Assembly: GCA_910577505.1 (NCBI GenBank)
Contig: CAJTLN010000001.1
Coordinates: forward strand, 496,001-560,000
DNA length: 64,000 bases
Direction of reading: 5' to 3'
DNA from: an uncultured Bacilli bacterium
Lineage (GTDB): Bacteria > Bacillota_I > Bacilli_A > RF39 > UBA660
Positions 25,549-34,122 of this stretch are shown here, one piece after another. Position 1 is the first letter of the stretch, and each line of letters begins with the position of its first letter. The notes below the pieces were generated by a model that worked only from the letters and a program-made list of their open reading frames with translations, was not told where the DNA came from and searched no databases. The translations under genes were made by a program, and so were the position numbers.

Positions 25549-27111
25549 TTATTCTTTTACTAAAACAGCATGAACTACAAATCTTTGATTATTATCTAAA
25601 CAAGTAGATAGGGTGATTATTTTATCATCAACACCAATCTTAGTATTAAAGTTATGCTCACTTCTTGCAGTAATCATATCAAAGAATGACTGTTTTTCTT
25701 TATCGTCTAAGAAATTAGTAATTAAATAATCGCTAGTTACATCAATCCCATAGAAAGAAAATATCTTCCATTTTTCTTCTTTATACAATGTATTGAAAGT
25801 TATGTAATAATTATCTTTTTTATTTATCCAATTAGATTTTCTAAGATTAGGTAATGTCCCAAACATAACTCCACTCGTAAATCTGTTATGAGCATATATA
25901 ATTGTATTATCATCTAATACATCTATATTATTGCGGTAATCCATAAATACCCAACCATTATAATCTTTTTCTTTATATATATTACGATTTAAATAATAAC
26001 TATTATCAGTAGTTCTAACAACAGGGTAGTCGATATTTGTTCCTTTAACAGTTAACCATCCAACAGTATCAGAATTAACTTCAAATAATTTATTATATGA
26101 ATTTATCATATTTGTTTCAGGTATTTCAGGGTCTTCTTCATTTTCTGAATTATCAGAGATATCAGGTTCATTCATAATTTTATTAAGGTCATCTTTTATA
26201 CCATTTATTTTAACTTCAGATTGATAATTATTATAAAATACATATCCAAATACAGCGACGACTATAGTAAATAATATTATTGCACAGAGTTTAAGTGTTG
26301 TAAAAATAATTTGTTGTAAATAATTTTTTTCCAAATAGTCTTTAGAATATACTAAAGATATACTAATTTTATTTTTTCTCTTTAATTCTTTATTAATTTC
26401 TTTTAATTCAGAAACATCTTCGTTATTTTCTAAATCGTCATGTATTTCAATAGAAATATTTCTTCTTTTAAATTCTTTAAGTATACCAATAATGATTTTT
26501 GTATTTTCTAATGAATATTTATCAAAATGAATAACTTTTAAATATTTATTAATAGCAAAAAAAGTTTTTATATCATTTATATCTTCACTACCTAATATTT
26601 CACCAATTCTTATATTGGTTTTATAATATATTTTTGAAAAAGAAGTAAGATTATTTTCTGCCATAAAATTACTTGTAAATAATACTTCATATCTTGAATC
26701 AACAGCAATGTTTGCTTTATCAAGAGTTTCAATCATAAATTGTGGTATTCCATAGCAATTAACTTTTTTAATATTTTTATTTTTTATAATAGCTTCACAT
26801 AATTTATATGATAGGTTTTCATCTTCAGAAATAGTAAAAGATTCTATTTTAGGTATTCTTTTTAAAATATCTATTATTAGTTCACCTAAAGAATTACTGC
26901 TTACAACGATTTCAGATATTTCTTTTTCTTTAGCTAAATCGTATAGAAAAAGACCAACTATTTTACTATTTTCCATTAAGTATTCATCACTAAATATTAA
27001 TTCATTATTAGAAATAACATTAGTATTAAGTAGATTAGGTTCTACTGGTTTATTAGTACGATACTTAAACAAAAGTGTCTTATCTTTAATCAAAATTGCT
27101 ATTTTCTTCAT
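25549..27111 (-). CDS. srtB: Class B sortase with a large N-terminal cytoplasmic domain
   Basis: A membrane transpeptidase that cuts a sorting signal and joins the protein to the cell wall. Residues about 340-520 are the sortase fold, with His408 in YAHNRF, the nucleophile Cys504 in TLSTC and Arg510 in NQRFVVHA; the helical insert NFLDDKEKQSFFDMI is typical of class B. One membrane helix lies at about 269-293. The first 268 residues are an unusual cytoplasmic domain of alternating strands and helices with a leucine-rich-like rhythm (KEISEIVVSSNSLGELIIDIL, NIKKVNCYGIP). Ordinary SrtB proteins have only a short tail there. The divergent gene at 27250 encodes a fitting substrate. Confidence 0.9.
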   Translation of the reverse strand: MKKIAILIKDKTLLFKYRTNKPVEPNLLNTNVISNNELIFSDEYLMENSKIVGLFLYDLAKEKEISEIVVSSNSLGELIIDILKRIPKIESFTISEDENLSYKLCEAIIKNKNIKKVNCYGIPQFMIETLDKANIAVDSRYEVLFTSNFMAENNLTSFSKIYYKTNIRIGEILGSEDINDIKTFFAINKYLKVIHFDKYSLENTKIIIGILKEFKRRNISIEIHDDLENNEDVSELKEINKELKRKNKISISLVYSKDYLEKNYLQQIIFTTLKLCAIILFTIVVAVFGYVFYNNYQSEVKINGIKDDLNKIMNEPDISDNSENEEDPEIPETNMINSYNKLFEVNSDTVGWLTVKGTNIDYPVVRTTDNSYYLNRNIYKEKDYNGWVFMDYRNNIDVLDDNTIIYAHNRFTSGVMFGTLPNLRKSNWINKKDNYYITFNTLYKEEKWKIFSFYGIDVTSDYLITNFLDDKEKQSFFDMITARSEHNFNTKIGVDDKIITLSTCLDNNQRFVVHAVLVKE

Positions 27112-27180
27112 ATGCTCACCACTATTTATTCTATACTATATTATATATAATACCATAAATAGTAAAAAAATCAAAAATTT

Positions 27181-27210
27181 TTAACACTTTATTAAAATTC
27201 ATGTTATAAT
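27181..27210 (+). promoter_or_regulatory. Promoter of the sortase-substrate gene
   Basis: TTAACA (27181-27186), 18-base spacer, extended -10 TGTTATAAT (TATAAT 27205-27210). The gap to the sortase gene is 138 bases, so the two genes may share control. Confidence 0.65.
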
Positions 27211-27249
27211 ATTATCAGAATAAGGAAAAATAAGTATAGGAGAGGTATT

Positions 27250-28110
27250 ATGAAGAAAATAAAAAATATTTTACTTATGTCAATTGTAGCTGTTTGCTCA
27301 TTTGCTTTTGTTAATGTTGTAAACGCTGCTGATATTTTTACAATGCCAACTATGGATCTTGTTTGTAATCCAAATGCTATTGAAGCAGGCGGAAGAACAA
27401 CATGCTATATTGTTGGACAACCAAGTAAACAAACAGGAAGCTTACATGGATTTGTTACTCAAGCATACACAACAAGTAAGTATACTAAGATAGAATTAGT
27501 AAAGTCTAACGAAAATATTGCGAATACAGATGCTAGATTCACTAAAGAATATGAATCAACATCAAAACCATTTGCTAGTCAAAATGTTCCAGCATCAATT
27601 AAAGAGTTTAACTGTGCATTTGATTCAACAATAAGTGCTAAAAAAGGGGAGGGAGACTTCTTATGTGCTGTAATCTTCTCAAAAGGAACAGAGAATTTAT
27701 TTACACCAGCATCAATTAAAAATGGTGTAGATAGTGTTCTAAGTGCAGAAAAAAAGGCTGATGGGTATGGAATAATTGGTTCTGTAGTTGTAAGTTTAAC
27801 AGATGATGCTGTAATCAATCAATGTGGAGAGTTATGTGTTAAAGTATGGAATATCCCAAGCGAAAAGTTATATTCTAGTTATAAAGAATGTGCTGCTTCA
27901 AAAGCAAATACACCGGAATGCGAAAATACATCAACAAGTGTAAATGCTAATGATTATTTCTGTAAAGAAATTCATTTAAAAGGAAAACCAGTACAACCAA
28001 GTCCTCCAACAGGAGCATTTGCATCATATGCAATTTTAGCTGCAGGAGCATTAATTGCTATTAGTGCAGTCGCAATGGCTAAGAAAAATAATAAATTTAA
28101 TAGAATTTAA
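27250..28110 (+). CDS. Secreted, sortase-anchored surface protein with SPPTG signal
   Basis: A 286-residue surface protein. The signal peptide (residues 1-27) ends VNVVNAA. The C-terminus is a complete cell-wall sorting signal: SPPTG at 251-255, a hydrophobic stretch (FASYAILAAGALIAISAVAMA) and a KKNNKFNR tail. SPPTG fits the (S/P)PxTG motif known for Clostridioides difficile SrtB, and the class B sortase gene is divergent next door. The mature part has several cysteines (VCNPN, TTCYIVG, EFNCAF, FLCAVIF, INQCGELCVKVW) that may form disulfides. Its ligand or role is unknown. The ribosome binding site is GGAGAGG. Confidence 0.88.
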   Translation: MKKIKNILLMSIVAVCSFAFVNVVNAADIFTMPTMDLVCNPNAIEAGGRTTCYIVGQPSKQTGSLHGFVTQAYTTSKYTKIELVKSNENIANTDARFTKEYESTSKPFASQNVPASIKEFNCAFDSTISAKKGEGDFLCAVIFSKGTENLFTPASIKNGVDSVLSAEKKADGYGIIGSVVVSLTDDAVINQCGELCVKVWNIPSEKLYSSYKECAASKANTPECENTSTSVNANDYFCKEIHLKGKPVQPSPPTGAFASYAILAAGALIAISAVAMAKKNNKFNRI

Positions 28111-28119
28111 TAAAAATAG

Positions 28120-28144
28120 AAAACCATGAAAATGGTTTTTTTTT
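28120..28144 (+). terminator. Terminator after the sortase-substrate gene
   Basis: AAAACCAT / ATGGTTTT stem capped by a GAAA tetraloop, followed by a T run. Confidence 0.88.
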
Positions 28145-28167
28145 AATGCTCTTATAACATTATAAAT

Positions 28168-28195
28168 TTGACAAAAATATAACATAAAGTATAAT
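28168..28195 (+). promoter_or_regulatory. Promoter of the 28223-31067 operon
   Basis: Consensus TTGACA (28168-28173), 16-base spacer, consensus TATAAT (28190-28195), 27 bases before the ATG, with a GGGGGA ribosome binding site. Confidence 0.8.
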
Positions 28196-28222
28196 AAACA
28201 CAGAAAAAAAGGGGGACTTATC

Positions 28223-29251
28223 ATGGAGGATTTATCTAGAATAGAGCAGGTGGAACAAGAAATAGAAAATATAGCTTACTTTATTGATGGACCAACTAGC
28301 TTTATATATGATCATATTGAAGACCCTAGTCAATATGAAATAGTTGAATGCTTAAGGGCAATAATCTATAGTAATAAGGCATATTTAACTCAAAAGAAGA
28401 AAGACATAGATATGTTAAGAAAAAAAATAAATGTAACTACTAGTAATAGTCTGCCTACACAATCAATACAATCAACACAATCAATACCAAATGTTGATAG
28501 TAAAGAAATCTCTAAAACTGAAAAAAATTTAACAGATTACATAAAACTAATATTATTTAGTGATATGAACGACGAAATATCTAAAAAATTATCATCGCTT
28601 TCAAGAGAAGATAAAATTAGATTAAAATTATATTTTCTAAAAATGGCCAATCAAACTAAAAAAGCTATAAAAGAAAGTATATTAAGGAATCCAACATTAG
28701 GCATAAGTAAACTTCAAAGTGACTTAAGTATATACGAACTTGCCATTTCTTTTGTTGAAACAATTGAAAAAGAATCAGAGCCTGAATCAACTTTTGAAGC
28801 AACGCCATCTCGTATATTCGTCGTGCCAAATAATCATAACTCTACATATTTATATGAAGATATTCTTACTTACAAAGAAAATAGGAAAGAAATAAAAAAT
28901 ATTATTGATAAAATTATAGAAGGTTATTTTTTAAAAACTAAGGACATTAAATCTATTGAAAGTGTGAAACCAAATTGTCTTTATGAATACAAACATCCAA
29001 ATGGTATAAGAGTTTTATACGTTGTATATAAAGGTCTAATTTTCATATGTTCATTGTTTTATAAAGATAAACAAAAAAGTAGCAGAATAGATTCTTATTA
29101 TGAAGAAGCAATAAGAAGATTTAACAGTAGTAAGGATTATATTATCAATAACAATGATAATCCAGATTTTTATATTGAACAAGATGAATTGCTTGGACAA
29201 ATATATTCTCTTATTAATGATATATCATATACAAAGAAAGTAGGTGAGTAA
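28223..29251 (+). CDS. Hypothetical protein (342 aa), operon partner of the next gene
   Basis: A soluble, charged protein. Residues 1-75 are helical (EDLSRIEQVEQEIENIAYF), then comes a Ser/Thr/Gln linker (TQSIQSTQSIP, about 83-95), a second helical part (about 100-190) and a C-terminal alpha/beta part with a strand-rich core (NGIRVLYVVYKGLIFICSLFY, about 255-280). No family recognised. One base separates its stop from the ATG of the 604-residue protein, so they are co-translated and likely act together. Confidence 0.72.
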   Translation: MEDLSRIEQVEQEIENIAYFIDGPTSFIYDHIEDPSQYEIVECLRAIIYSNKAYLTQKKKDIDMLRKKINVTTSNSLPTQSIQSTQSIPNVDSKEISKTEKNLTDYIKLILFSDMNDEISKKLSSLSREDKIRLKLYFLKMANQTKKAIKESILRNPTLGISKLQSDLSIYELAISFVETIEKESEPESTFEATPSRIFVVPNNHNSTYLYEDILTYKENRKEIKNIIDKIIEGYFLKTKDIKSIESVKPNCLYEYKHPNGIRVLYVVYKGLIFICSLFYKDKQKSSRIDSYYEEAIRRFNSSKDYIINNNDNPDFYIEQDELLGQIYSLINDISYTKKVGE

Positions 29252-29252
29252 C

Positions 29253-31067
29253 ATGGATAGAATCGAAAAAATAACTCATCTAGCTAAAAATACTTTATTA
29301 GAGACGAATTTAGAATTAAAAGATAAGGGAAAAATAGAGTTAAAAAGAGACATAAATAAATTACTAAAAAAAATAAATAGCGATAATTTTGGTTCTCTAG
29401 CTACAATACCAAACTCAGATATCTTTAAAATATTTGCAGTTCTTCTTTTTGAAGGTTCATCATACGAAGAAATATCTGATTATATATTGGAAGCAAAAGA
29501 TGCAATCAATTCTTGGACATATAATAGAAATAGTGAAGATTTAAGAATTCTTTTTGATAATACAAATTATGGTGGGATAATTAGCGATAGTAAGTATTTA
29601 AAAAACTATAATAACTTAAATTTAATTCCAGCTTTTCTTAATTGTCCAATGAAGTTTGTATATAAAGCTATGTTAGCTTTCTTAAAACTTAAAAAGAACT
29701 TATTAGAACTACCACAACAAATAAAAAAACAATTACCAAGTCCATTATTAGTAATGACTAATCCAGATATATTAAAAGGAATAAGTACTAGATCTAAAAC
29801 ACCAAAAGAAATATATGAAACTAGTGAATTTCGTGGATTTGTAAAAGTATTAGAAGAGCAAATGGCTAAAGAAATAAAAGATTATGAAGCAAGAAGAGAA
29901 GTACTATTTAAAAGAAAATCAGCTTATGAAGAGCTTGTAGAAGCTTTAAAAAATCCAAAGTTTTCTGAATTAACGAGTATTCCTGATAAATGGCATCAAT
30001 ATTTAGATTTGCCAACACTTGAAGAAATATATTATTTAATTCAAGACAATTTATTTAGAGAAAAAAGAGAACTTTTAAAAGAAGAAGAAAGTCTTAATGC
30101 TGTTTTGAACAAAAGTGAATTAAGCTCTTATTTATATTCTAAACAAATAAATCCTAATTCATTTTCTAAAGAAAGAATATCTGCTTTAGAACAAATTCCT
30201 AATGTTACCAACAGAATAGAAGTTCTTACTATATTAGGATTTGATATTATTGCTATAATTAATGAGTATTATGGTCTTTTAACTTACTTAACAGAAGATA
30301 AAATTAAAAAATTAACTTTCTTAATTAATTCTCATGCTATTTCTAAAAAAACTTTAAGAGATAATATTCATTATATTTTAGATGAAAAATATAGCGAACT
30401 AATAACTAACTATGAAATTTTAAAACCAATCGTAGATTTTAACAACATTTTTTATAATGATAATATTATGTTTGTTAATCCTCATGAATTAAAAAGCAGA
30501 TTATCTATTCTAGCTGAATATAAATTAACTAAGAATAACTTTATTTTTCTACTTTGTCATTATAACTATTTAAATATTTATGATTTATTAATAGAACAAG
30601 ATATTCCAGAATATTTATTTATTAGTATTTGTAAAACTAGAAATCCTCAAAATACCATTAAGAGAATAATGATATATAGACTAATTGGTGAAGAAATAGA
30701 GACACCAAATCATATATTAAAAAAGGAACTTACAGATGAAACTAAGTTTACTTGTTTAGACTCAGACCTAGATGAATATATTATTAATCATGTTCCAAGT
30801 ATTGTCTTAGAACCTATAAAAGGAAATAATATAACTATAGTAAAAAGAGATCCAGTAGTAAAAATACTAGATGAAAACTATCGTATAGATGATTTATATA
30901 TAATAGGTGGAATCAGTATTTCAAGAGCAAAGTTTTTACGCAATTTTGAAGAAAAAAGATGCAATCCTCTTTATGTAGTTCCATCACTAATATCTGACTC
31001 TATTCTAGAAGAATCATCAGTATACAGCATATTTAAAGAACTAGAATCAAAGAAATTAAAGAAGTAA
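29253..31067 (+). CDS. Large helical hypothetical protein (about 604 aa)
   Basis: A soluble protein made almost entirely of short helices, with a mixed end (SIVLEPIKGNNITIVKRD). I recognise no family. ATG 29253 is chosen over GTG 29244 because AGGTGAG lies 6 bases before the ATG and overlaps the GTG. The style, with many Asn and Ile and runs such as LLTYLTEDKIKKLTFLINSHAISKKTL, resembles the helical arrays of the 1389-residue protein and could be a related repeat fold; that is an impression only. No catalytic motif is seen. Confidence 0.72.
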   Translation: MDRIEKITHLAKNTLLETNLELKDKGKIELKRDINKLLKKINSDNFGSLATIPNSDIFKIFAVLLFEGSSYEEISDYILEAKDAINSWTYNRNSEDLRILFDNTNYGGIISDSKYLKNYNNLNLIPAFLNCPMKFVYKAMLAFLKLKKNLLELPQQIKKQLPSPLLVMTNPDILKGISTRSKTPKEIYETSEFRGFVKVLEEQMAKEIKDYEARREVLFKRKSAYEELVEALKNPKFSELTSIPDKWHQYLDLPTLEEIYYLIQDNLFREKRELLKEEESLNAVLNKSELSSYLYSKQINPNSFSKERISALEQIPNVTNRIEVLTILGFDIIAIINEYYGLLTYLTEDKIKKLTFLINSHAISKKTLRDNIHYILDEKYSELITNYEILKPIVDFNNIFYNDNIMFVNPHELKSRLSILAEYKLTKNNFIFLLCHYNYLNIYDLLIEQDIPEYLFISICKTRNPQNTIKRIMIYRLIGEEIETPNHILKKELTDETKFTCLDSDLDEYIINHVPSIVLEPIKGNNITIVKRDPVVKILDENYRIDDLYIIGGISISRAKFLRNFEEKRCNPLYVVPSLISDSILEESSVYSIFKELESKKLKK

Positions 31068-31084
31068 CTTAATAGTTACTTCTT
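31061..31084. terminator. Bidirectional terminator between gene 29253 and cotJC
   Basis: GAAGTAACT / AGTTACTTC perfect 9-bp stem with TAAT loop, pyrimidine-rich tails on both strands, between two convergent genes. Confidence 0.8.
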
Positions 31085-31086
31085 TC

Positions 31087-31650
31087 TTATTTATAATTAT
31101 ATTTTTCTTTATAATAATCATACAATTCTTTAAAACGATTAAAATGTACTACTTCTCTTTGCCTTAGAAATAATAAAGGTCCAATTAAATCTTCATCATT
31201 AGTTAAATTTATTAAATTTTCATAAACTGCACGTGCTTTTTGTTCAGCAGCCATATCCTCAGAAATATCAGCTAGAGGATCACCTGTTACAGAAAAATAA
31301 GCTACTGTAAATGGAACTCCAGATGCATTAGTAGGGAATACTCCCATTCCGTGTTCACTGTAAATATCACCTAAACCAGCTTCTGCCATTTCCTCCACTG
31401 TTGCTCCCTTAGTTAATTGTTTTACCATTGTTGCAATCATTTCTACATGCCCAAGTTCTTCACAAGCAATATCATTAAGAAGAGCTCTTCCTTTTTCATC
31501 AGGCATTGAGAATTTTTGACTAAAATAACGAAGAGATGCTGCCAATTCTGAATTTGCTCCTCCTAATTGTGTAAGCATATATTTTGCCATCTTTAAATCT
31601 TTTTTCTTAATATTAATTGGATAATTTAACTTCTTAACATATTTATACAT
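31087..31650 (-). CDS. cotJC: Spore coat protein CotJC (manganese-catalase fold)
   Basis: A 187-residue ferritin-like protein of the manganese-catalase family, part of the CotJ inner spore-coat complex. Metal ligands of the four-helix bundle are visible: ANSELAASLRYF, ACEELGHVEMIA (Glu-x-x-His) and later AAEQKARAVYENL and REVVHFNRF. It is expected to sit in the spore coat and may break down peroxide. Its ATG overlaps the preceding stop by one base (TAATG). The length is normal for CotJC. Its presence says the organism, or a recent ancestor, makes spores. Confidence 0.92.
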   Translation of the reverse strand: MYKYVKKLNYPINIKKKDLKMAKYMLTQLGGANSELAASLRYFSQKFSMPDEKGRALLNDIACEELGHVEMIATMVKQLTKGATVEEMAEAGLGDIYSEHGMGVFPTNASGVPFTVAYFSVTGDPLADISEDMAAEQKARAVYENLINLTNDEDLIGPLLFLRQREVVHFNRFKELYDYYKEKYNYK

Positions 31651-32045
31651 TAAACATTACCTCCCACAAAAGGCCATGGCTCTTTATACCACATATAACT
31701 TGAATAATCACTATCATCAAGCTCCATTGGCCCATATTTCTTCTCGTAAAGATCGACACATGCACGTTGTTCCTCAGTATATTGTTTAAATAAAGAATAA
31801 ATCTGATTATCATTTGGATGTAAATCTAAATATAGTGATAAATCATTTAAAGCAAAATTATATTCATAAATCTTTAAAACGAGAAGACCTTTCTCATTAT
31901 TACTTTCTAACTTAGCAACCTTATAATTTTTATAAGGCACATACTCATTTTTAAACATATTTCCATGCATTAATCCATCTCTTGCACTAAATACATTTGA
32001 TGAATTATCATCATTCATATTAAAAATTATATCTTCAAAAAACAT
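31650..32045 (-). CDS. cotJB: Fused CotJA-CotJB spore coat protein
   Basis: A 131-residue protein. Residues about 18-45 (FSARDGLMHGNMFKNEYVPYKNYK) match the core of CotJA, where a short GNLF and YxPYK motif recurs. Residues about 55-131 are CotJB: LLVLKIYEYNFALNDLSLYLDLHP, the YEKKYGP motif and the closing WPFVGG. In Bacillus these are two separate genes, cotJA and cotJB, so here they look fused, or the CotJA part is reduced to its core. AGGAGGAAAT is the ribosome binding site. Co-transcribed with cotJC. Confidence 0.8.
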   Translation of the reverse strand: MFFEDIIFNMNDDNSSNVFSARDGLMHGNMFKNEYVPYKNYKVAKLESNNEKGLLVLKIYEYNFALNDLSLYLDLHPNDNQIYSLFKQYTEEQRACVDLYEKKYGPMELDDSDYSSYMWYKEPWPFVGGNV

Positions 32046-32065
32046 AAATATTTCCTCCTAATTTT

Positions 32066-32095
32066 AATATATGTAAACTAAAAAAAGAGATATAG
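32066..32095 (-). promoter_or_regulatory. Candidate mother-cell sigma-E-type promoter of the cotJ genes
   Basis: On the minus strand CTATATCT (32095-32088), a 14-base spacer and CATATATT (32073-32066) resemble the sigma-E consensus (around ATATTNT, 14 bases, CATACAAT). In Bacillus the cotJ operon is a sigma-E target. The region is AT-rich, so the match is only suggestive. Confidence 0.4.
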
Positions 32096-32178
32096 TTAAA
32101 TAACCCAAAATAAAAAAATAGCTTTTGCATAAAATTATAATGTATGTTAAAATAAAGTTATAGAAAGGATATGATGCT

Positions 32179-32724
32179 ATGGCTGAAATAAAAAAGAATG
32201 AACGTTATATACCTCTAAAAAATTATGTAATAGCAGGACTAGTAATAGTTTTTATAATTGCTATAACTTGTTATAGTTTTGCATGGTATAAGGTTTTTAA
32301 AGAAAATAAAGTATCAACATCATATTTAGTACAAGAAAAAATAGTAACAAATGAAATAAAAAACTTAGAAGAAATTAGTGATATTTTTTCAGAAGTTCCT
32401 GAATCATATTTTGTATACATAAGCTATACTGGTTCTGAAGAAGTTTATAATATGGAAAAAGATTTAAAAAATATTATAAAAGAATATAATTTAACTGATT
32501 CAATATATTACTTAAATGTTACTAATATAAAAGAAAATGAAAACTATATTGAAGAGATTAACAAAGCCTTCAATTTAGAAGAAAAAAAAGTTACACAAGT
32601 TCCTACAATAATTTACTATAATAACGGAAAAGTAGTTGACATCGTTAAGAGAAACGACGATAATATCATGAATGTTGGAGATTTTCAGAAGTTATTAGAT
32701 GTCAATAATGTAGCGAAAGAATAA
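32179..32724 (+). CDS. Membrane-anchored thioredoxin-fold protein lacking the CxxC motif
   Basis: A 181-residue protein with one N-terminal membrane helix (about 17-38) and an outside domain with a thioredoxin-like order: YFVYISYTG (the strand before the active site, where CxxC would follow), a helix, SIYYLNVTN, then VPTIIYYNNGKVVDIV, with the cis-Pro loop and the last two strands. The usual active-site cysteines are replaced by YTGSEE, so it cannot act as a classical disulfide oxidoreductase. Single gene with AGAAAGGAT as ribosome binding site. The C-terminal domain of the 50919 protein is similar. Confidence 0.7.
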   Translation: MAEIKKNERYIPLKNYVIAGLVIVFIIAITCYSFAWYKVFKENKVSTSYLVQEKIVTNEIKNLEEISDIFSEVPESYFVYISYTGSEEVYNMEKDLKNIIKEYNLTDSIYYLNVTNIKENENYIEEINKAFNLEEKKVTQVPTIIYYNNGKVVDIVKRNDDNIMNVGDFQKLLDVNNVAKE

Positions 32725-32745
32725 AGACCAATAAGGTCTTTTTTA
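32723..32745 (+). terminator. Terminator before trmL
   Basis: AAAGACC / GGTCTTT stem with a short AT loop and a T run. Confidence 0.8.
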
Positions 32746-32759
32746 ATAGGAGGATTATT

Positions 32760-33284
32760 ATGATTAATGTTGTTTTGTTTGAACCAGAAATTCCTGGTAA
32801 TACAGGAAATATAATGCGTACATGTGTTGCAACAGATACTAAGTTGCATTTAATTGAACCTTTAGGTTTTTCTTTAGATGAAAAATATATAAGAAGAAGT
32901 GGTGTAAACTACATAGATAACTGTGAATATAATGTGTATAAAAATTGGAATGATTTCTATGAGCAGAATAAAGATAAAGGAAAATTTTATTTTTTAACAA
33001 GATATGGTCATAAACCTCATACATCATTTGATTACAGCGATAGTAATGAAAATATCTATTTTGTCTTTGGTAAAGAATCTACAGGGATTCCTCGTGAGAT
33101 ACTAAAACCTCATTTAGATAATTGTATGCGTATGCCAATGACTGATAAAGTTAGAGCGTTAAATTTATCTAATACAGTAGCTATTATGGTCTACGAAGCT
33201 TTACGCCAGCAAAACTATAATAATTTACTTCGTGAAGAGCCACATAAGGGACCACATTTTATCGAAGATTATAATGAAGATTAG
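32760..33284 (+). CDS. trmL: tRNA (cytidine/uridine-34 2'-O)-methyltransferase TrmL
   Basis: A 174-residue SPOUT-class enzyme that uses S-adenosylmethionine to methylate the ribose of the wobble base in tRNA-Leu species. It opens INVVLFEPEIPGNTGNIMRT, the family hallmark, and the cofactor knot is visible in FVFGKESTGIPREIL and RMPMTDKVRALNLSNTVAIMVYEALRQ. Length and motif order match YibK/TrmL. AGGAGG precedes the ATG; there is a terminator on each side, so it is a single-gene unit. Confidence 0.95.
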   Translation: MINVVLFEPEIPGNTGNIMRTCVATDTKLHLIEPLGFSLDEKYIRRSGVNYIDNCEYNVYKNWNDFYEQNKDKGKFYFLTRYGHKPHTSFDYSDSNENIYFVFGKESTGIPREILKPHLDNCMRMPMTDKVRALNLSNTVAIMVYEALRQQNYNNLLREEPHKGPHFIEDYNED

Positions 33285-33304
33285 TGTTTATTCTAATCTT
33301 TTTT
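33279..33304 (+). terminator. Terminator after trmL
   Basis: GATTAG / CTAATC stem (loop TGTTTATT) followed by TTTTTT; it overlaps the trmL stop. Confidence 0.75.
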
Positions 33305-33333
33305 CATGATAAAATTATTTTAGGTGATAATAT

Positions 33334-33597
33334 ATGAATTGTAAATATTGTGGAGCAGCATTACCCTCAAAGGGAGGCGTATGCCCCGAATGTGGTAAGA
33401 TGATACCTATATCTCAACAGAAAGAAATGCGAGAAATGCTTGACCCCCGTTGGAATCAATATCGTAATAAAGATACTGCATTATATAAAAGTGCTTCAAA
33501 TACTGATAGTGACGCTAAAATAGGTAAAGCCATTGCGCTAATAATTGGAATAGTATTGGTTATAATAATTATAGCTATAATAAAAGGAATGAATTAA
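33334..33597 (+). CDS. Small zinc-ribbon membrane protein
   Basis: An 87-residue protein. Residues 1-25 are a zinc ribbon (CKYCGAALPSKGGVCPECGKMIP, two CxxC pairs), followed by a polar middle and a C-terminal membrane helix (about 62-84, IGKAIALIIGIVLVIIIIAII). The zinc domain faces the cytoplasm if the tail is anchored N-in. Such tiny proteins are common in Firmicutes and have no known role. The ATG of the next gene follows 1 base after its stop. Confidence 0.8.
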   Translation: MNCKYCGAALPSKGGVCPECGKMIPISQQKEMREMLDPRWNQYRNKDTALYKSASNTDSDAKIGKAIALIIGIVLVIIIIAIIKGMN

Positions 33598-33598
33598 A

Positions 33599-34114
33599 AT
33601 GGAACTACTATTATTATGTATTAAAATATTTTTTGCTCGTATTGCTGATGTAACATTAGGAACAATTAGAACAAACTATACTGTTAAAGGGAAAACTTTA
33701 ATAGCGGGAATAGTTGCGTTTATAGAAGTATTTATTTGGTTTTTAGTAGTAAAAGAAGCCTTAAATACAGATATTCAAAGTATATGGATTGTAATATCAT
33801 ATTCAGGTGGATATGCTACTGGAACGATTTTAGGAACTTATATATCTAAAACATTCATAAATTCTTTAATAAGTGTAGAAGTAATAACTAGTAATGGTAC
33901 AAAAGCAAATGTTGATAAAATAAGAGCAGAAGGTTTTGGTGTATCTGTAGTAAATACAACTGATAACTTAACAGGTCCAGATAATAAAATTCTACTAATT
34001 ACTTTAAATAGTCGTCATCTAGATGATTTAAAACGTATAATAAGACATATTGATAAAGAAGCTTTTATGGTTGTTAACGAATCCAAAATAGTTCAAAATG
34101 GTTATATAAAGTAG
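33599..34114 (+). CDS. UPF0316/DUF2179-family membrane protein
   Basis: A 171-residue protein with an N-terminal three-helix membrane part (DUF5698 type: FFARIADVTLGTIRTNYTVKG, then VAFIEVFIWFLVVKEAL and ISYSGGYATGTILGTYI) and a soluble DUF2179 domain (about 95-165, SVEVITSNG through FMVVNES). Proteins of the UPF0316 family have this arrangement; their function is unknown. The length is typical. It lies in the four-gene unit 33334-35390. Confidence 0.88.
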   Translation: MELLLLCIKIFFARIADVTLGTIRTNYTVKGKTLIAGIVAFIEVFIWFLVVKEALNTDIQSIWIVISYSGGYATGTILGTYISKTFINSLISVEVITSNGTKANVDKIRAEGFGVSVVNTTDNLTGPDNKILLITLNSRHLDDLKRIIRHIDKEAFMVVNESKIVQNGYIK

Positions 34115-34122
34115 GATATGTT

